From Rhizobium sp. BT03 (GTDB lineage: Bacteria; Pseudomonadota; Alphaproteobacteria; Rhizobiales; Rhizobiaceae): a DNA stretch of 64,000 bases. Under the pieces are notes generated by a model. The model was given only the letters and a program-made list of their open reading frames with translations. It made no database searches and was not told the origin of the DNA. A program made the translations under genes and the position numbers. The stretch lies in the NCBI RefSeq assembly GCF_030053155.1, contig NZ_CP125641.1, forward strand, positions 62,001 to 126,000, written 5' to 3'. Position 1 is the first letter of the stretch; the number at the start of each line of letters is the position of its first letter. Of this stretch, positions 1-7,984 are shown one piece after another.

Positions 1-603
1 GACTACGTCGCCCAAGACTATTGGGACAAGAACAAGAACCGTCTCGAAAAGATTTCGCCGGTTTCGCACGGCCTCTATCAGGGTGTCGCCGTTCCGAAAT
101 ACGTTCCGATCGACTCGCTCGAACAGCTCAATGAAAACGCCGACAAGTTTGGCGGCAAGATCATCGGCATCGAACCGGGCGCCGGCCTGATGCGCGATAC
201 GTCGAATGCGGTCAAGGATTACGGCCTCAAGCTCCAGCTCGTCGAAGGCAGCACGGCCGCGATGACGGCGGCGCTGAAATCCGCCTACGATCGCAAGGAG
301 TGGATCGCGGTCACGATCTGGGAGCCGTCATGGATGGTCCAAAAGTACGAGGTCAAGTACCTCAAGGATCCGAAGGGCGTCTTCCCGCCGCCGCAGAGCT
401 ATTACTGGATCGGCCATAAGGGCTTCTCCGAAGAATACCCGCACGCCCGCGAAGTCATGGCCAGCGTCTACGTGCCGATCGCCGACATCACCACCATCAA
501 CGGTGAAGTCAAGGACGGCAAGACTATGGATCAGGCCGTGCAGGATTGGATCGGCGGCCATGCCGACCTGATCAAGCGCTGGGAAAACATCAAGAAGAAG
601 TAA
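1..603 (+). CDS. Betaine ABC transporter substrate-binding protein (5' end cut by window edge)
   Basis: The frame is open from base 1 and stops at 601-603, leaving 200 residues of the C-terminal part of an OpuAC/ProX-type periplasmic binding protein. Visible hallmarks are an IGIEPGAGL stretch near residue 55, WEPSWM near residue 107 and a YYWIGHKGF segment typical of quaternary-ammonium binders with aromatic-lined pockets. It should deliver glycine betaine, proline betaine or a relative to the permeases encoded just downstream. The signal peptide lies outside the window. A 10-bp hairpin follows the stop, then the ATPase and two permease genes on the same strand. Substrate identity is inference from the family and from the Rieske/racemase genes nearby. 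Confidence 0.9.
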   Translation, partial: DYVAQDYWDKNKNRLEKISPVSHGLYQGVAVPKYVPIDSLEQLNENADKFGGKIIGIEPGAGLMRDTSNAVKDYGLKLQLVEGSTAAMTAALKSAYDRKEWIAVTIWEPSWMVQKYEVKYLKDPKGVFPPPQSYYWIGHKGFSEEYPHAREVMASVYVPIADITTINGEVKDGKTMDQAVQDWIGGHADLIKRWENIKKK

Positions 604-612
604 GCATCTCGT

Positions 613-636
613 GGCCGCCCGACACGTCGGGCGGCC
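613..636 (+). terminator. Intercistronic hairpin after the binding-protein gene
   Basis: Perfect 10-bp inverted repeat GGCCGCCCGA (613-622) / TCGGGCGGCC (627-636) with a CACG loop, nine bases after the binding-protein stop. No T-tract follows, so partial termination or 3'-end protection of the binding-protein message fits better than full termination, because the transporter genes continue downstream. Confidence 0.6.
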
Positions 637-687
637 ATCTTGGAACCGAATAAAGAAGCCAGCGCCATTGGCTCAAAGGGGATCGCT

Positions 688-1779
688 ATGAAAGCTGTCA
701 ATATCGAAGCCAAAGATGTCCTGATCGACTGCCAATCCCTCTGGAAGGTCTTCGGAAGCAAGTCAGCTGCCGCGATGAAATCGATCAAGGAACGCGGCCT
801 CGGCAAGAATGAGGTCCTCAAGGAATTCAACTGCGTCGTCGGCGTCTCCGATGCAAGCATCGAGGTCCGGCGCGGCGAAATCTTCTGCATCATGGGACTG
901 TCGGGAAGCGGAAAATCGACGCTCATCCGCCTTCTCAATAAGCTGATCACACCGAGCTCCGGTAAGGTCCTCGTCAAGGGACGCGACCTTGCCAGCCTGT
1001 CGCCCGTCGATCTCAGGCAGATGCGCGCCAAGAACATCGGCATGGTGTTCCAGAGCGTCGCGCTGCTGCCGCACCGGACGGTGCTCGAAAATGCGGCCTT
1101 CGGCCTCGAAGTCCAGGGTATTGCGAAGGCGGAGCGAAACAAGACTGCTTCTGCCGCTCTCGAGAAGGTCGGCCTCGCCGACTGGCTGAGCCGTTATCCC
1201 AACGAGCTTTCCGGCGGCATGCAGCAACGCGTCGGGCTTGCCCGTGCGCTCGCCTCCGACCCCGAGATCATCCTGATGGACGAGCCGTTCAGCGCGCTCG
1301 ACCCGCTGATCCGACGCCAGCTTCAGGACGAGTTCCGCCAGCTGACCAAAGCTCTCGGTAAGTCCGCAGTCTTCATCACCCATGATCTCGACGAGGCGAT
1401 CCGCATCGGCGATCGCATCGCGATCATGAAGGACGGCGTCATCATCCAGACCGGCACGGCCGAGGAAATCATCCTCAACCCGGCGGACGCCTACGTCGCA
1501 GAATTCGTCGCGGGCATCTCCCGCCTTCACCTGATCAAGGCGCATTCCGTCATGCGCAGCGTCGCCGAATTCCAGCAGGGCGCACCGAACTTCGACATTG
1601 CCTCGCTGGCGCGCACGACGCCGGACGCCGATATCGACGAGCTCATCTCTTTAACGATGCAGTCGGAGCGCGACGCCATCGCCGTCGTCGACAATGATCG
1701 GGTCGTCGGCGTGGTCACGCCGCGCAGCCTGCTGATGGGTGTCAAGGGGACCTCCGCCCCCGATCTCACGGCGGCGTGA
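688..1779 (+). CDS. Betaine ABC transporter ATP-binding protein (ProV/OpuAA type)
   Basis: A 363-residue ATPase that energises the two following permeases. Walker A GLSGSGKST is at residues 70-78, followed by the signature LSGGMQQR, Walker B IILMDEP and a C-terminal tail with one CBS-like half (about 290-355, containing DAIAVVDNDRVVGVVTP). ProV/OpuAA proteins carry such CBS regions as ionic-strength or regulatory sensors; here it looks like a single CBS unit rather than a pair. I chose ATG 688 because AAAGGGG lies 6-7 bases upstream; an in-frame TTG at 640 would add 16 unlikely residues and overlap the area after the hairpin. The gene sits between the binding protein and permeases as one operon. 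Confidence 0.92.
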   Translation: MKAVNIEAKDVLIDCQSLWKVFGSKSAAAMKSIKERGLGKNEVLKEFNCVVGVSDASIEVRRGEIFCIMGLSGSGKSTLIRLLNKLITPSSGKVLVKGRDLASLSPVDLRQMRAKNIGMVFQSVALLPHRTVLENAAFGLEVQGIAKAERNKTASAALEKVGLADWLSRYPNELSGGMQQRVGLARALASDPEIILMDEPFSALDPLIRRQLQDEFRQLTKALGKSAVFITHDLDEAIRIGDRIAIMKDGVIIQTGTAEEIILNPADAYVAEFVAGISRLHLIKAHSVMRSVAEFQQGAPNFDIASLARTTPDADIDELISLTMQSERDAIAVVDNDRVVGVVTPRSLLMGVKGTSAPDLTAA

Positions 1780-1800
1780 CCCCAACTGGAGGTGATTGAC

Positions 1801-2649
1801 ATGGATAGTTCAGCCTTCACCGATGTTTTCGACGAATGGACGGACTCGGCGCTCGAATGGGTGAGCGACAACGGGGAGTCCCTCTTCGACTATATCAGAC
1901 AGGTTCTTGAAGGGCTTTATGACGGCATCCTCTGGCTCCTGCAGCTTCCGCCCTTCTATCTGATCGCCCTGGTCGTGGCGCTTATCGGCTGGCGGCTGGT
2001 CAATGTCTGGTTCGCCCTCTTGAGCTGCATCGCGCTGGCGCTTTGTTTTTGGATGGGGCTCTGGCCGGAGACGATGAGCACGCTGGCTCTTGTTCTGACC
2101 GCGACTGTGATCGCCTTGGCGATCGGCATCCCGATCGGCATCGCCGCCGGCTTCTTCACCGCCCTCGATCACTTCATGGAGCCGGGCCTCGATCTGATCC
2201 AGACGCTTCCGCCCTATATCTACCTGCTGCCGGCGATCGCCCTGCTCGGCTACGGGCCGGCAACTGCGTTGATCGCAACCGTGATCGTCGCGGTGCCGCC
2301 GGCAATCCGCCTGACCTCGCTCGGTATCCGCATGACCCCCAAGGAATTCATCGAACTTGGGGAGGCGCTCGGGATGACGCCGGCAAAGATGTTCTTCAAG
2401 ATCCGTCTTCCCTTTGCCCTGCCGAGCATCATGGCGGGTATCAACCAGAGCCTGATGATGGCCTTCGGCATGGTGGTCATCGCCGGCATCGTCGGCTCCG
2501 GCGGGCTGGGAGAGACGATCTACGGCGCGATCAGGACACTCGACATCGCCACTTCAATCAATGGAGCGATCGCCATCGTGGTATTGACCATGGTGATTGA
2601 CCGGATCACCCAGAGTGCCGCTCGCTTGGGAACAGGGAGGAAAGCATGA
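1801..2649 (+). CDS. Betaine ABC transporter permease 1 (ProW type)
   Basis: A 282-residue inner-membrane permease of the BPD_transp_1 family. Several hydrophobic segments are visible, and an EAA-type loop (EFIELGEALGMTPAKMFF, about residues 182-199) should contact the ATPase. The soluble N-terminal stretch of about 50 residues before the first membrane span is usual for ProW-like proteins. Start ATG 1801 is preceded by GGAGGTG at 1787-1793; an upstream in-frame GTG at 1792 overlaps that ribosome site and is less likely. The stop overlaps the next permease start (ATGA), indicating translational coupling. Two different permease genes rather than one homodimeric ProW imply a heterodimeric channel. 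Confidence 0.9.
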   Translation: MDSSAFTDVFDEWTDSALEWVSDNGESLFDYIRQVLEGLYDGILWLLQLPPFYLIALVVALIGWRLVNVWFALLSCIALALCFWMGLWPETMSTLALVLTATVIALAIGIPIGIAAGFFTALDHFMEPGLDLIQTLPPYIYLLPAIALLGYGPATALIATVIVAVPPAIRLTSLGIRMTPKEFIELGEALGMTPAKMFFKIRLPFALPSIMAGINQSLMMAFGMVVIAGIVGSGGLGETIYGAIRTLDIATSINGAIAIVVLTMVIDRITQSAARLGTGRKA

Positions 2650-3497
2650 ATCTTTCGACCTTGCAGTTTTCGCCCGGCGCCTTCCTGGCCCCATCAGTCG
2701 ATTGGCTCAACACCAATCTTCACCCGCTGTTTGCGGCCATCAGCTATCTGGTGGAAACGGTGCTTTCGGCAATCGAGGCAGCACTGCTCTTCGTGCCGCC
2801 CTATGCGCTGATCGCGATAGTCGTCGTCCTGGCATTCTTTGCCGTCGGCCTGCGCGCCGCGATCCTTGCCGGTCTCTGCCTCGGCTTCTGCCTGCTCGTC
2901 GGGCTGTGGACGGCATCGATGCAGACCCTTGCGCTGGTCAGCGTCGCCGTGATGATCTCGGTGCTCATCGCCTTTCCGATCGGCGTCCTGTGCTCGCGGC
3001 ATAAGACGCTGGAGACGGTGGTTCGGCCAATTCTCGACGTGATGCAGACCGTGCCGCCGTGGGTCTATCTCATTCCGGCGGTGATGATCTTCAGCCTTGG
3101 GCGCGTGCCGGCGATTATCGCCACCATCGTCTACGGCATTCCGCCGATGCTGCGCCTGACGACGCTGGCCTTCAACCAGGTGCCGAAGGTGTTCATCGAA
3201 CTCGGCAGCGCGATCGGCGCGCCGCCGCGCTCGATCCTCTGGAAGATCGAAATCCCTCTGGCCAAGCAGACGCTGCTGGTCGGGCTCAACCAGTGCATTC
3301 TTTTGTCGCTGGCGATGGTCGTGCTGGCCGGCCTCGTCGGCGCAGGCGGTCTCGGCGCCGAGGTGACGCGCGGCCTGACGCGCATGGAGATGGGGCTTGG
3401 CCTGAGAGCCGGCCTGGCAATCGTCGCGGTCGCCGTTCTGCTCGACCGGTTGTCCCGTGGCCTGCTCGACCGCGACAGGCTGCCGAAGGCGAGATGA
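2646..3497 (+). CDS. Betaine ABC transporter permease 2 (ProW type)
   Basis: A 283-residue permease paralogous to the preceding gene, with the same layout: N-terminal soluble segment, hydrophobic spans, and an EAA loop FIELGSAIGAPPRSILWKIE around residues 180-199. It probably forms the second half of the membrane channel. ATG 2646 overlaps the stop of permease 1 by four bases. Its own stop overlaps the start of the proline racemase-family gene (ATGA at 3494-3497), so the transporter and the enzyme are translated from one message. This is the main evidence that the enzyme acts on the imported compound. Confidence 0.9.
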   Translation: MNLSTLQFSPGAFLAPSVDWLNTNLHPLFAAISYLVETVLSAIEAALLFVPPYALIAIVVVLAFFAVGLRAAILAGLCLGFCLLVGLWTASMQTLALVSVAVMISVLIAFPIGVLCSRHKTLETVVRPILDVMQTVPPWVYLIPAVMIFSLGRVPAIIATIVYGIPPMLRLTTLAFNQVPKVFIELGSAIGAPPRSILWKIEIPLAKQTLLVGLNQCILLSLAMVVLAGLVGAGGLGAEVTRGLTRMEMGLGLRAGLAIVAVAVLLDRLSRGLLDRDRLPKAR

Positions 3498-4510
3498 GCA
3501 AGGGCACGAGGATGAGAAACAGCTTTTTCTGCATCGATGCGCATACCTGCGGCAACCCCGTCCGCCTCGTTGCCGGCGGCGGTCCGCTGCTTCCGCACGT
3601 GCCGATGGGCGAGCGCCGGGAAATCTTCGTCCGCGACCACGACTGGGTCCGCAGGGCGCTGATGTTCGAGCCGAGGGGGCATGACATCATGTCGGGCTCG
3701 ATCATCTATCCCCCCTATCGGGAGGACTGCGATTTCGCCGTTCTTTTCATCGAGGTCAGCGGCTGCCTGCCGATGTGCGGCGCCGGCACGATCGGCACCG
3801 TGACCGCCGCGATCGAAGAGGGACTGGTCAGACCGCGCAAGCCCGGCAGGGTCGCTATCGAAACGCCGGCGGGCAGGGTTGATGTGACCTATGAGGAGAA
3901 GGGCGGCTATGTCGATTCCGTTCGTCTCCACAATGTAGCGAGCTATCTCCATGAGGCGGATGTCGAGGTCGATGTGCCTGGTATGGGCCGTCTGCGCGTC
4001 GATATCTCCTATGGCGGCAATTATTATGCGGTCGTCGAGCCGCAAGAGAATTGGAGCGGGCTCGACGCCATGAGCGCCTCCGACATCGTCGGCTGCAGCC
4101 AGAAGCTCAGATCAGCGCTTGCCGATGTCTGCGATCCGGTTCATCCCGACGATGCCAGAATCCGCGGCGTACATCATGCGATCTGGTGCGACCGTCCGTT
4201 GAACGACGTTTCGGACGGACGCTGCGCGGTCTTTTATGGCGACAAGGCCATCGATCGGTCGCCGGGCGGCACCGGCACTTCGGCGCGCATGGCGCAGCTC
4301 CACGCCAAGGGGCGGCTCGATGTCGGGTCGAGATACCGGCATGAAAGCCTGATCGGAACCATTTTCGAGGGCCGGGTCGAAGCCGAGACGAGGGTCGGAC
4401 CTTATCGCGGCATCCTTCCAAGCATTGGCGGCTGGGCGCGGGTCATCGGCCACAACACCATTTTTGTTGACGAGCGTGATCCACTGGCACACGGATTTCA
4501 AATTCGATGA
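3494..4510 (+). CDS. Proline racemase / hydroxyproline epimerase-family protein with a missing catalytic Cys
   Basis: 338 residues, the usual length for the proline racemase superfamily (PF05544: proline racemase, 4-hydroxyproline 2-epimerase, trans-3-hydroxyproline dehydratase). These enzymes move the alpha proton of a proline-type substrate using two facing residues, normally Cys/Cys, Ser/Cys or Cys/Thr. Here the first motif is PMCGAGTIG (Cys95, with Ala replacing the usual His two residues later) and the second is DRSPGGTGTSA, where Gly258 stands at the usual Cys/Thr position. The active site is therefore altered, and the reaction cannot be assumed to be racemisation. ATG 3494 overlaps the permease stop; ATG 3512 is an alternative. 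The transporter, demethylase genes and regulator nearby suggest a betaine or proline derivative as substrate. Confidence 0.85.
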   Translation: MSKGTRMRNSFFCIDAHTCGNPVRLVAGGGPLLPHVPMGERREIFVRDHDWVRRALMFEPRGHDIMSGSIIYPPYREDCDFAVLFIEVSGCLPMCGAGTIGTVTAAIEEGLVRPRKPGRVAIETPAGRVDVTYEEKGGYVDSVRLHNVASYLHEADVEVDVPGMGRLRVDISYGGNYYAVVEPQENWSGLDAMSASDIVGCSQKLRSALADVCDPVHPDDARIRGVHHAIWCDRPLNDVSDGRCAVFYGDKAIDRSPGGTGTSARMAQLHAKGRLDVGSRYRHESLIGTIFEGRVEAETRVGPYRGILPSIGGWARVIGHNTIFVDERDPLAHGFQIR

Positions 4511-4550
4511 GCGCATTTTCCGAGTTTTGAGAGGCGGCAAGGAGATGAAT

Positions 4551-5564
4551 ATGCGACCGGAGCAGCATCGGCAGGGAGACGGCGCCGCGAAACCCGGTGC
4601 TCGGCTTAAAGTGGGATTCGTGCTGTCGCGGTCATTTACGCTGTCGGCCTTTGCACTCTTCATTGATACGCTGCGGCTTGCCAGCGACGAGCAGGATCGC
4701 TCCGGGAGGGTGCTTGCAGATTGGCAGGTGATCGGCAGCACGCGGCATCTGATCACCTCGAGCTGCGGAGTTCAGGTTGCCCCGACCTCCGATTTCGTCG
4801 ATCCGTTGAAATTCGATTACATCGTGGTCGTCGGCGGACTTCTGACTGTGGAGAACCCTGTCGACCAGCAGACCATCAACTTTCTCAGGCAGGCGGATGC
4901 CAAGAAGGTCCCGCTGATCGGCGTTTGCACGGGCTCGTTCATTCTTGCCGCCGCTGGCCTGATGAAGCGGCACGAGTCCTGCGTGAGCTGGCTGCATTAC
5001 AAGGAGTTTCGCGAGCGGTTTCCCGACCTCGGCGTTCGATCCGACCGGCTCTTCAATCTCGATCGCCAGCGCGGATCCTGCGCCGGCGGCAGCAGTTCGG
5101 CCGACATGGCCGCGTTGCTGGTCAGGAAATATATCAGCCGGGATGCCGAGCGAAATGCGCTTGAGGTGCTTCAGATCGAGAAGGCCCGGGCGCCGGCGGA
5201 CATCCAGCCCCGCCGCCCGCTGTATGACGACTATGACGACGCCCGCGTCAAGGCGGCGATGATTACGATGGAACAGTTCGTCGACGGCAGCATATCGATC
5301 CAGAAGCTTGCCGGGATGGTTGGGCTGTCACGGCGGCAGTTGGAGAGAATTTTCATCGACAAGACGGGAATGTCTCCCGCCAAGGCCTATAATCGGGTTC
5401 GCATGGAGCGGGCAAAATCGATCCTGGTCCAGTCGAAGGCGCCGCTTATCGAGATCGCGCTCGACGTCGGCTTCGAAAATGCCTCCCAGTTCACACGAAC
5501 CTTCAAGCGGACCTTTGGGCAGACCCCATCACAGCATCGCGCGGCGGCTTTGAGAGCTCACTGA
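4551..5564 (+). CDS. GlxA-family AraC transcriptional regulator
   Basis: A 337-residue regulator with an N-terminal DJ-1/PfpI (class I amidotransferase-like) domain (about residues 18-190, with Cys126 in GVCTGSF at the nucleophile-elbow position) and a C-terminal AraC double helix-turn-helix (about 235-335). This is the architecture of GbdR and CdhR, which sense betaine or carnitine metabolites and activate betaine demethylation genes. That precedent fits a role controlling the adjacent transporter/racemase operon and the Rieske genes. ATG 4551 is preferred because AAGGAG at 4539-4544 is 6 bases upstream; ATG 4545 directly abuts it. The gene is 40 bases downstream of the racemase gene and converges on the M24 gene with a 7-base gap. 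Confidence 0.88.
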   Translation: MRPEQHRQGDGAAKPGARLKVGFVLSRSFTLSAFALFIDTLRLASDEQDRSGRVLADWQVIGSTRHLITSSCGVQVAPTSDFVDPLKFDYIVVVGGLLTVENPVDQQTINFLRQADAKKVPLIGVCTGSFILAAAGLMKRHESCVSWLHYKEFRERFPDLGVRSDRLFNLDRQRGSCAGGSSSADMAALLVRKYISRDAERNALEVLQIEKARAPADIQPRRPLYDDYDDARVKAAMITMEQFVDGSISIQKLAGMVGLSRRQLERIFIDKTGMSPAKAYNRVRMERAKSILVQSKAPLIEIALDVGFENASQFTRTFKRTFGQTPSQHRAAALRAH

Positions 5565-5571
5565 ACGCACT

Positions 5572-6852
5572 TCAGATCTCTTCCCACGGAAACGTGTCCA
5601 GCCGCTCCGCGCCCTTTGATGTGATCAGCGCCTGGGTCTCCAGCTTGATGCTCTCCGATCCGGCTTCGGCGATCAGGCTTTCGACGTTGAGCACCATGTT
5701 CTCCTCGATGATGCCGCTGAAAGCGGGATCGAAATCCGGATGCAGCATCACGCCCGGCCATTCGTCGGCCATGCCGGTTCCGTGCAGGGCCAGCGTATAG
5801 CGATAAGGCTGGTATTTCTCCGGGATCTGCCAGGACCGTTCGTTGAACTCCCGGAACGTCATGCCGGGCCTGATGATGGACAGATTGTGCTCGATCTGAT
5901 CCCTGGCTGCTGCGAAAAGCTCCCTCTGCTTGGCGTTCATAGCGACATGTCCACAGGTCCATGAACGTGAGAGATCGGCGCAATAGCCGTAGGGGCCGAT
6001 CATATCGGTGTCGAAGGATATCATCTCGCCGCGCTTGATGACGTAATCGGAACATTCCTGATACCAGGGATTGGTTCTCGCGCCCGCGGTCAAGAGCTTG
6101 GTTTCCAGCCATTCGCCGCCGCTGCGCGCGTTTTCGAAGTGCAGCTCGGCCCAGATTTCCCGCTCGGTGCGGCCCGGCTCCGATACCTCGTACATCCGCG
6201 CCATGCCGGCTTCGCAGACGCGGATCGTCCAGCGCATCAACTCGATTTCTTCGGCGCTTTTGATCGACCGCGCCCGTTCGGCCAGCTCCTGGCCGTCGAG
6301 AAGGGTAAACCCGCGTTCCGTGAGTTCGAAGGCGCCTGATGGTTCGAGCCTGTCGACGGCGATGCGTCTGTTGCCGCCATTGCCGGTCACAAGATCCGCG
6401 ACTTCGTCAGCCCAGGCTTTCAGGCGGGGTTCTATGAGGTTGCCTGCCGTGAAGAAGATCCAGGACTTCGCCAGCCGGATCTCGTCGATGCCGGGCAGCC
6501 CGTCATTGACGTGCTCGGCGCCTTCGAATTCGAACATGATGGCCGGGCCGTCGGCCAGGATCAGTGCGTAGCGCGACGGATTGTGCATCGTCCAGATGCT
6601 CATATTCGACGAGTCGAAGGCGTAGCGGATGTTGACGGGATCGTAGAGCAGCAGGGCGCCGCAATCCCATTCGAGCATCTTCATGCGCAGCCGCTTCAGG
6701 CGGTAGCGGCGCGCCCGGTCGAGTGTCGTGGCCGGCACAGGACTGATGAGAGGCCGGTCCGCTCCATCGGGATTGAGGTAAGCCTGCTTCCGCTCGTCCT
6801 TAAAGACGGTTGAGCCGGCCAGCTCGACGGATTCGTTTTCGTCTCGCAGCAT
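5572..6852 (-). CDS. M24-family metalloenzyme, DddP-like (candidate DMSP lyase or betaine-related hydrolase)
   Basis: 426 residues with an N-terminal creatinase-like domain and a C-terminal pita-bread (M24) fold. The metal-ligand pattern is intact: Asp281 and Asp283 (FDTDM), Asp293 (CADLSR), His357 (LHGTG), Glu391 (NVES) and Glu405 (KLET). From memory, DMSP lyase DddP uses D295/D297/D307/H371 and E406/E421 with catalytic D377. The spacing of the first four ligands and of Asp363 here matches that set exactly, and the two Glu are shifted by one or two residues. Xaa-Pro dipeptidase, creatinase or ectoine hydrolase are alternatives. ATG 6852 has AGGGGAT upstream. The gene is co-directional with and just downstream of the reductase/Rieske pair, so it probably belongs to that operon. 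Confidence 0.8.
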   Translation of the reverse strand: MLRDENESVELAGSTVFKDERKQAYLNPDGADRPLISPVPATTLDRARRYRLKRLRMKMLEWDCGALLLYDPVNIRYAFDSSNMSIWTMHNPSRYALILADGPAIMFEFEGAEHVNDGLPGIDEIRLAKSWIFFTAGNLIEPRLKAWADEVADLVTGNGGNRRIAVDRLEPSGAFELTERGFTLLDGQELAERARSIKSAEEIELMRWTIRVCEAGMARMYEVSEPGRTEREIWAELHFENARSGGEWLETKLLTAGARTNPWYQECSDYVIKRGEMISFDTDMIGPYGYCADLSRSWTCGHVAMNAKQRELFAAARDQIEHNLSIIRPGMTFREFNERSWQIPEKYQPYRYTLALHGTGMADEWPGVMLHPDFDPAFSGIIEENMVLNVESLIAEAGSESIKLETQALITSKGAERLDTFPWEEI

Positions 6853-6892
6853 CCGAGTTATCCCCTGTTGTCGGTGAATAGTGCGGTGTCGC

Positions 6893-7984
6893 TCAGCGTT
6901 CGATGACGAGATTGCTGAGCGGCTTCGAGCAGCAGGGCAGGAAAAAGCCGGCGTCGATTTCCCTCTGGCGGATGCCGCCATTGTGGTTCATGTCGACCGT
7001 GCCTGATGTCAGCTTCGACTTGCAGGTGCCGCAAACGCCGTTGGCGCAGGAAGATGGAATCCTGACGCCTGACTTCTTCGCGCAGGAGAGCACGCTCTGG
7101 TCGCCTGTTACCTCGATGCTGCGGGCCTGCTTCGAGAAAGTGACCTGAAAGACCTTGGCGGCCGCTTCCTGGATCGCGGGGATCTCGGGTTCGTCAATGA
7201 CCGCGGCGTCAAAGCTTTCCTCGAGGTAATGCGAGGCGGGGACGCCGAGATCGGCGGCAATGCCGCGCGCTGCCGCCATGAACGGGGCGGGGCCGCAGCA
7301 CATCACCGTCCGTTCCGCAATATCGGGAACCGCGAGCCTGACATAGTCCGCCGAAATGCGGCCGGTGAGGCCAGGCCATGACGCCTCGCCCGCAACGGTT
7401 TCCGGCAGGAAGTGCAGCCGAAGGCCCTTGAGCCTGCGGGCGATGCAGGCGAGTTCGTCGCGGAAGATCAGATCCTGCGGCGTGCGCGCCGCATGCATGA
7501 AGACGACGTCGGCAGGCTCGCAGCTGTCGGCGAGTTCCCGCAGAATGGACATGACTGGCGTGATGCCGGAACCGCCGGAGAGCAGCAGAAGTTTCGGCTT
7601 CGACGCCTCAGGCCGGATGAAATTGCCAAGCGGGCCGTTCGCCTTGACGGACGCTCCCGGAACCAGGGTGTCGTGAAGCCAGTTGGAGATCTTGCCGCCC
7701 GGAACGCGTTTTACCGTAACGGAGAAGGCGTTCGTGCGATAAGGCGAAGACGAGATGCTGTAGCATCGGCTTTCCGCCTCTCCGTTATGCTCTAGGTCGA
7801 ACAGAAAATACTGTCCGGCCTTGAAGGCGAACCGCTTCCCGTCAGGAGATGCGAAGGTGAAAGTCTTGACGTCATGGGATTCCTGCTGGACGTCGAGACA
7901 GACGAGCGCATCGTCTTCCTCGGGATTCCAGACGTCGTGACGGGCGGCCCTTGCGAGCAGCACTTGCGGGGTCCTAGTATCCAT
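6893..7984 (-). CDS. Ferredoxin-type NAD(P)H reductase of a Rieske oxygenase (GbcB-like)
   Basis: 363-residue electron-transfer partner of the oxygenase. A FAD-binding motif RCYSISSSP is at 73-81, a nucleotide-binding motif GGSGITPVMSIL at 137-148, and a plant-type 2Fe-2S cluster lies at the C terminus (Cys313, Cys318, Cys321, Cys351). This domain order is that of GbcB and carnitine/stachydrine monooxygenase reductases, which pass electrons from NADH to the Rieske centre. The start ATG at 7984 lies inside the last codons of the Rieske gene (11-base overlap), so the two are translationally coupled. The M24 gene follows after 40 bases. Confidence 0.9.
   Translation of the reverse strand: MDTRTPQVLLARAARHDVWNPEEDDALVCLDVQQESHDVKTFTFASPDGKRFAFKAGQYFLFDLEHNGEAESRCYSISSSPYRTNAFSVTVKRVPGGKISNWLHDTLVPGASVKANGPLGNFIRPEASKPKLLLLSGGSGITPVMSILRELADSCEPADVVFMHAARTPQDLIFRDELACIARRLKGLRLHFLPETVAGEASWPGLTGRISADYVRLAVPDIAERTVMCCGPAPFMAAARGIAADLGVPASHYLEESFDAAVIDEPEIPAIQEAAAKVFQVTFSKQARSIEVTGDQSVLSCAKKSGVRIPSSCANGVCGTCKSKLTSGTVDMNHNGGIRQREIDAGFFLPCCSKPLSNLVIER

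Noticed and set aside
3059..3493. An N-terminal extension of the proline racemase-family gene through the permease in another frame
   Set aside because: The 145 extra residues have no similarity to the family. The ATGA overlap at 3494-3497 gives the standard start.
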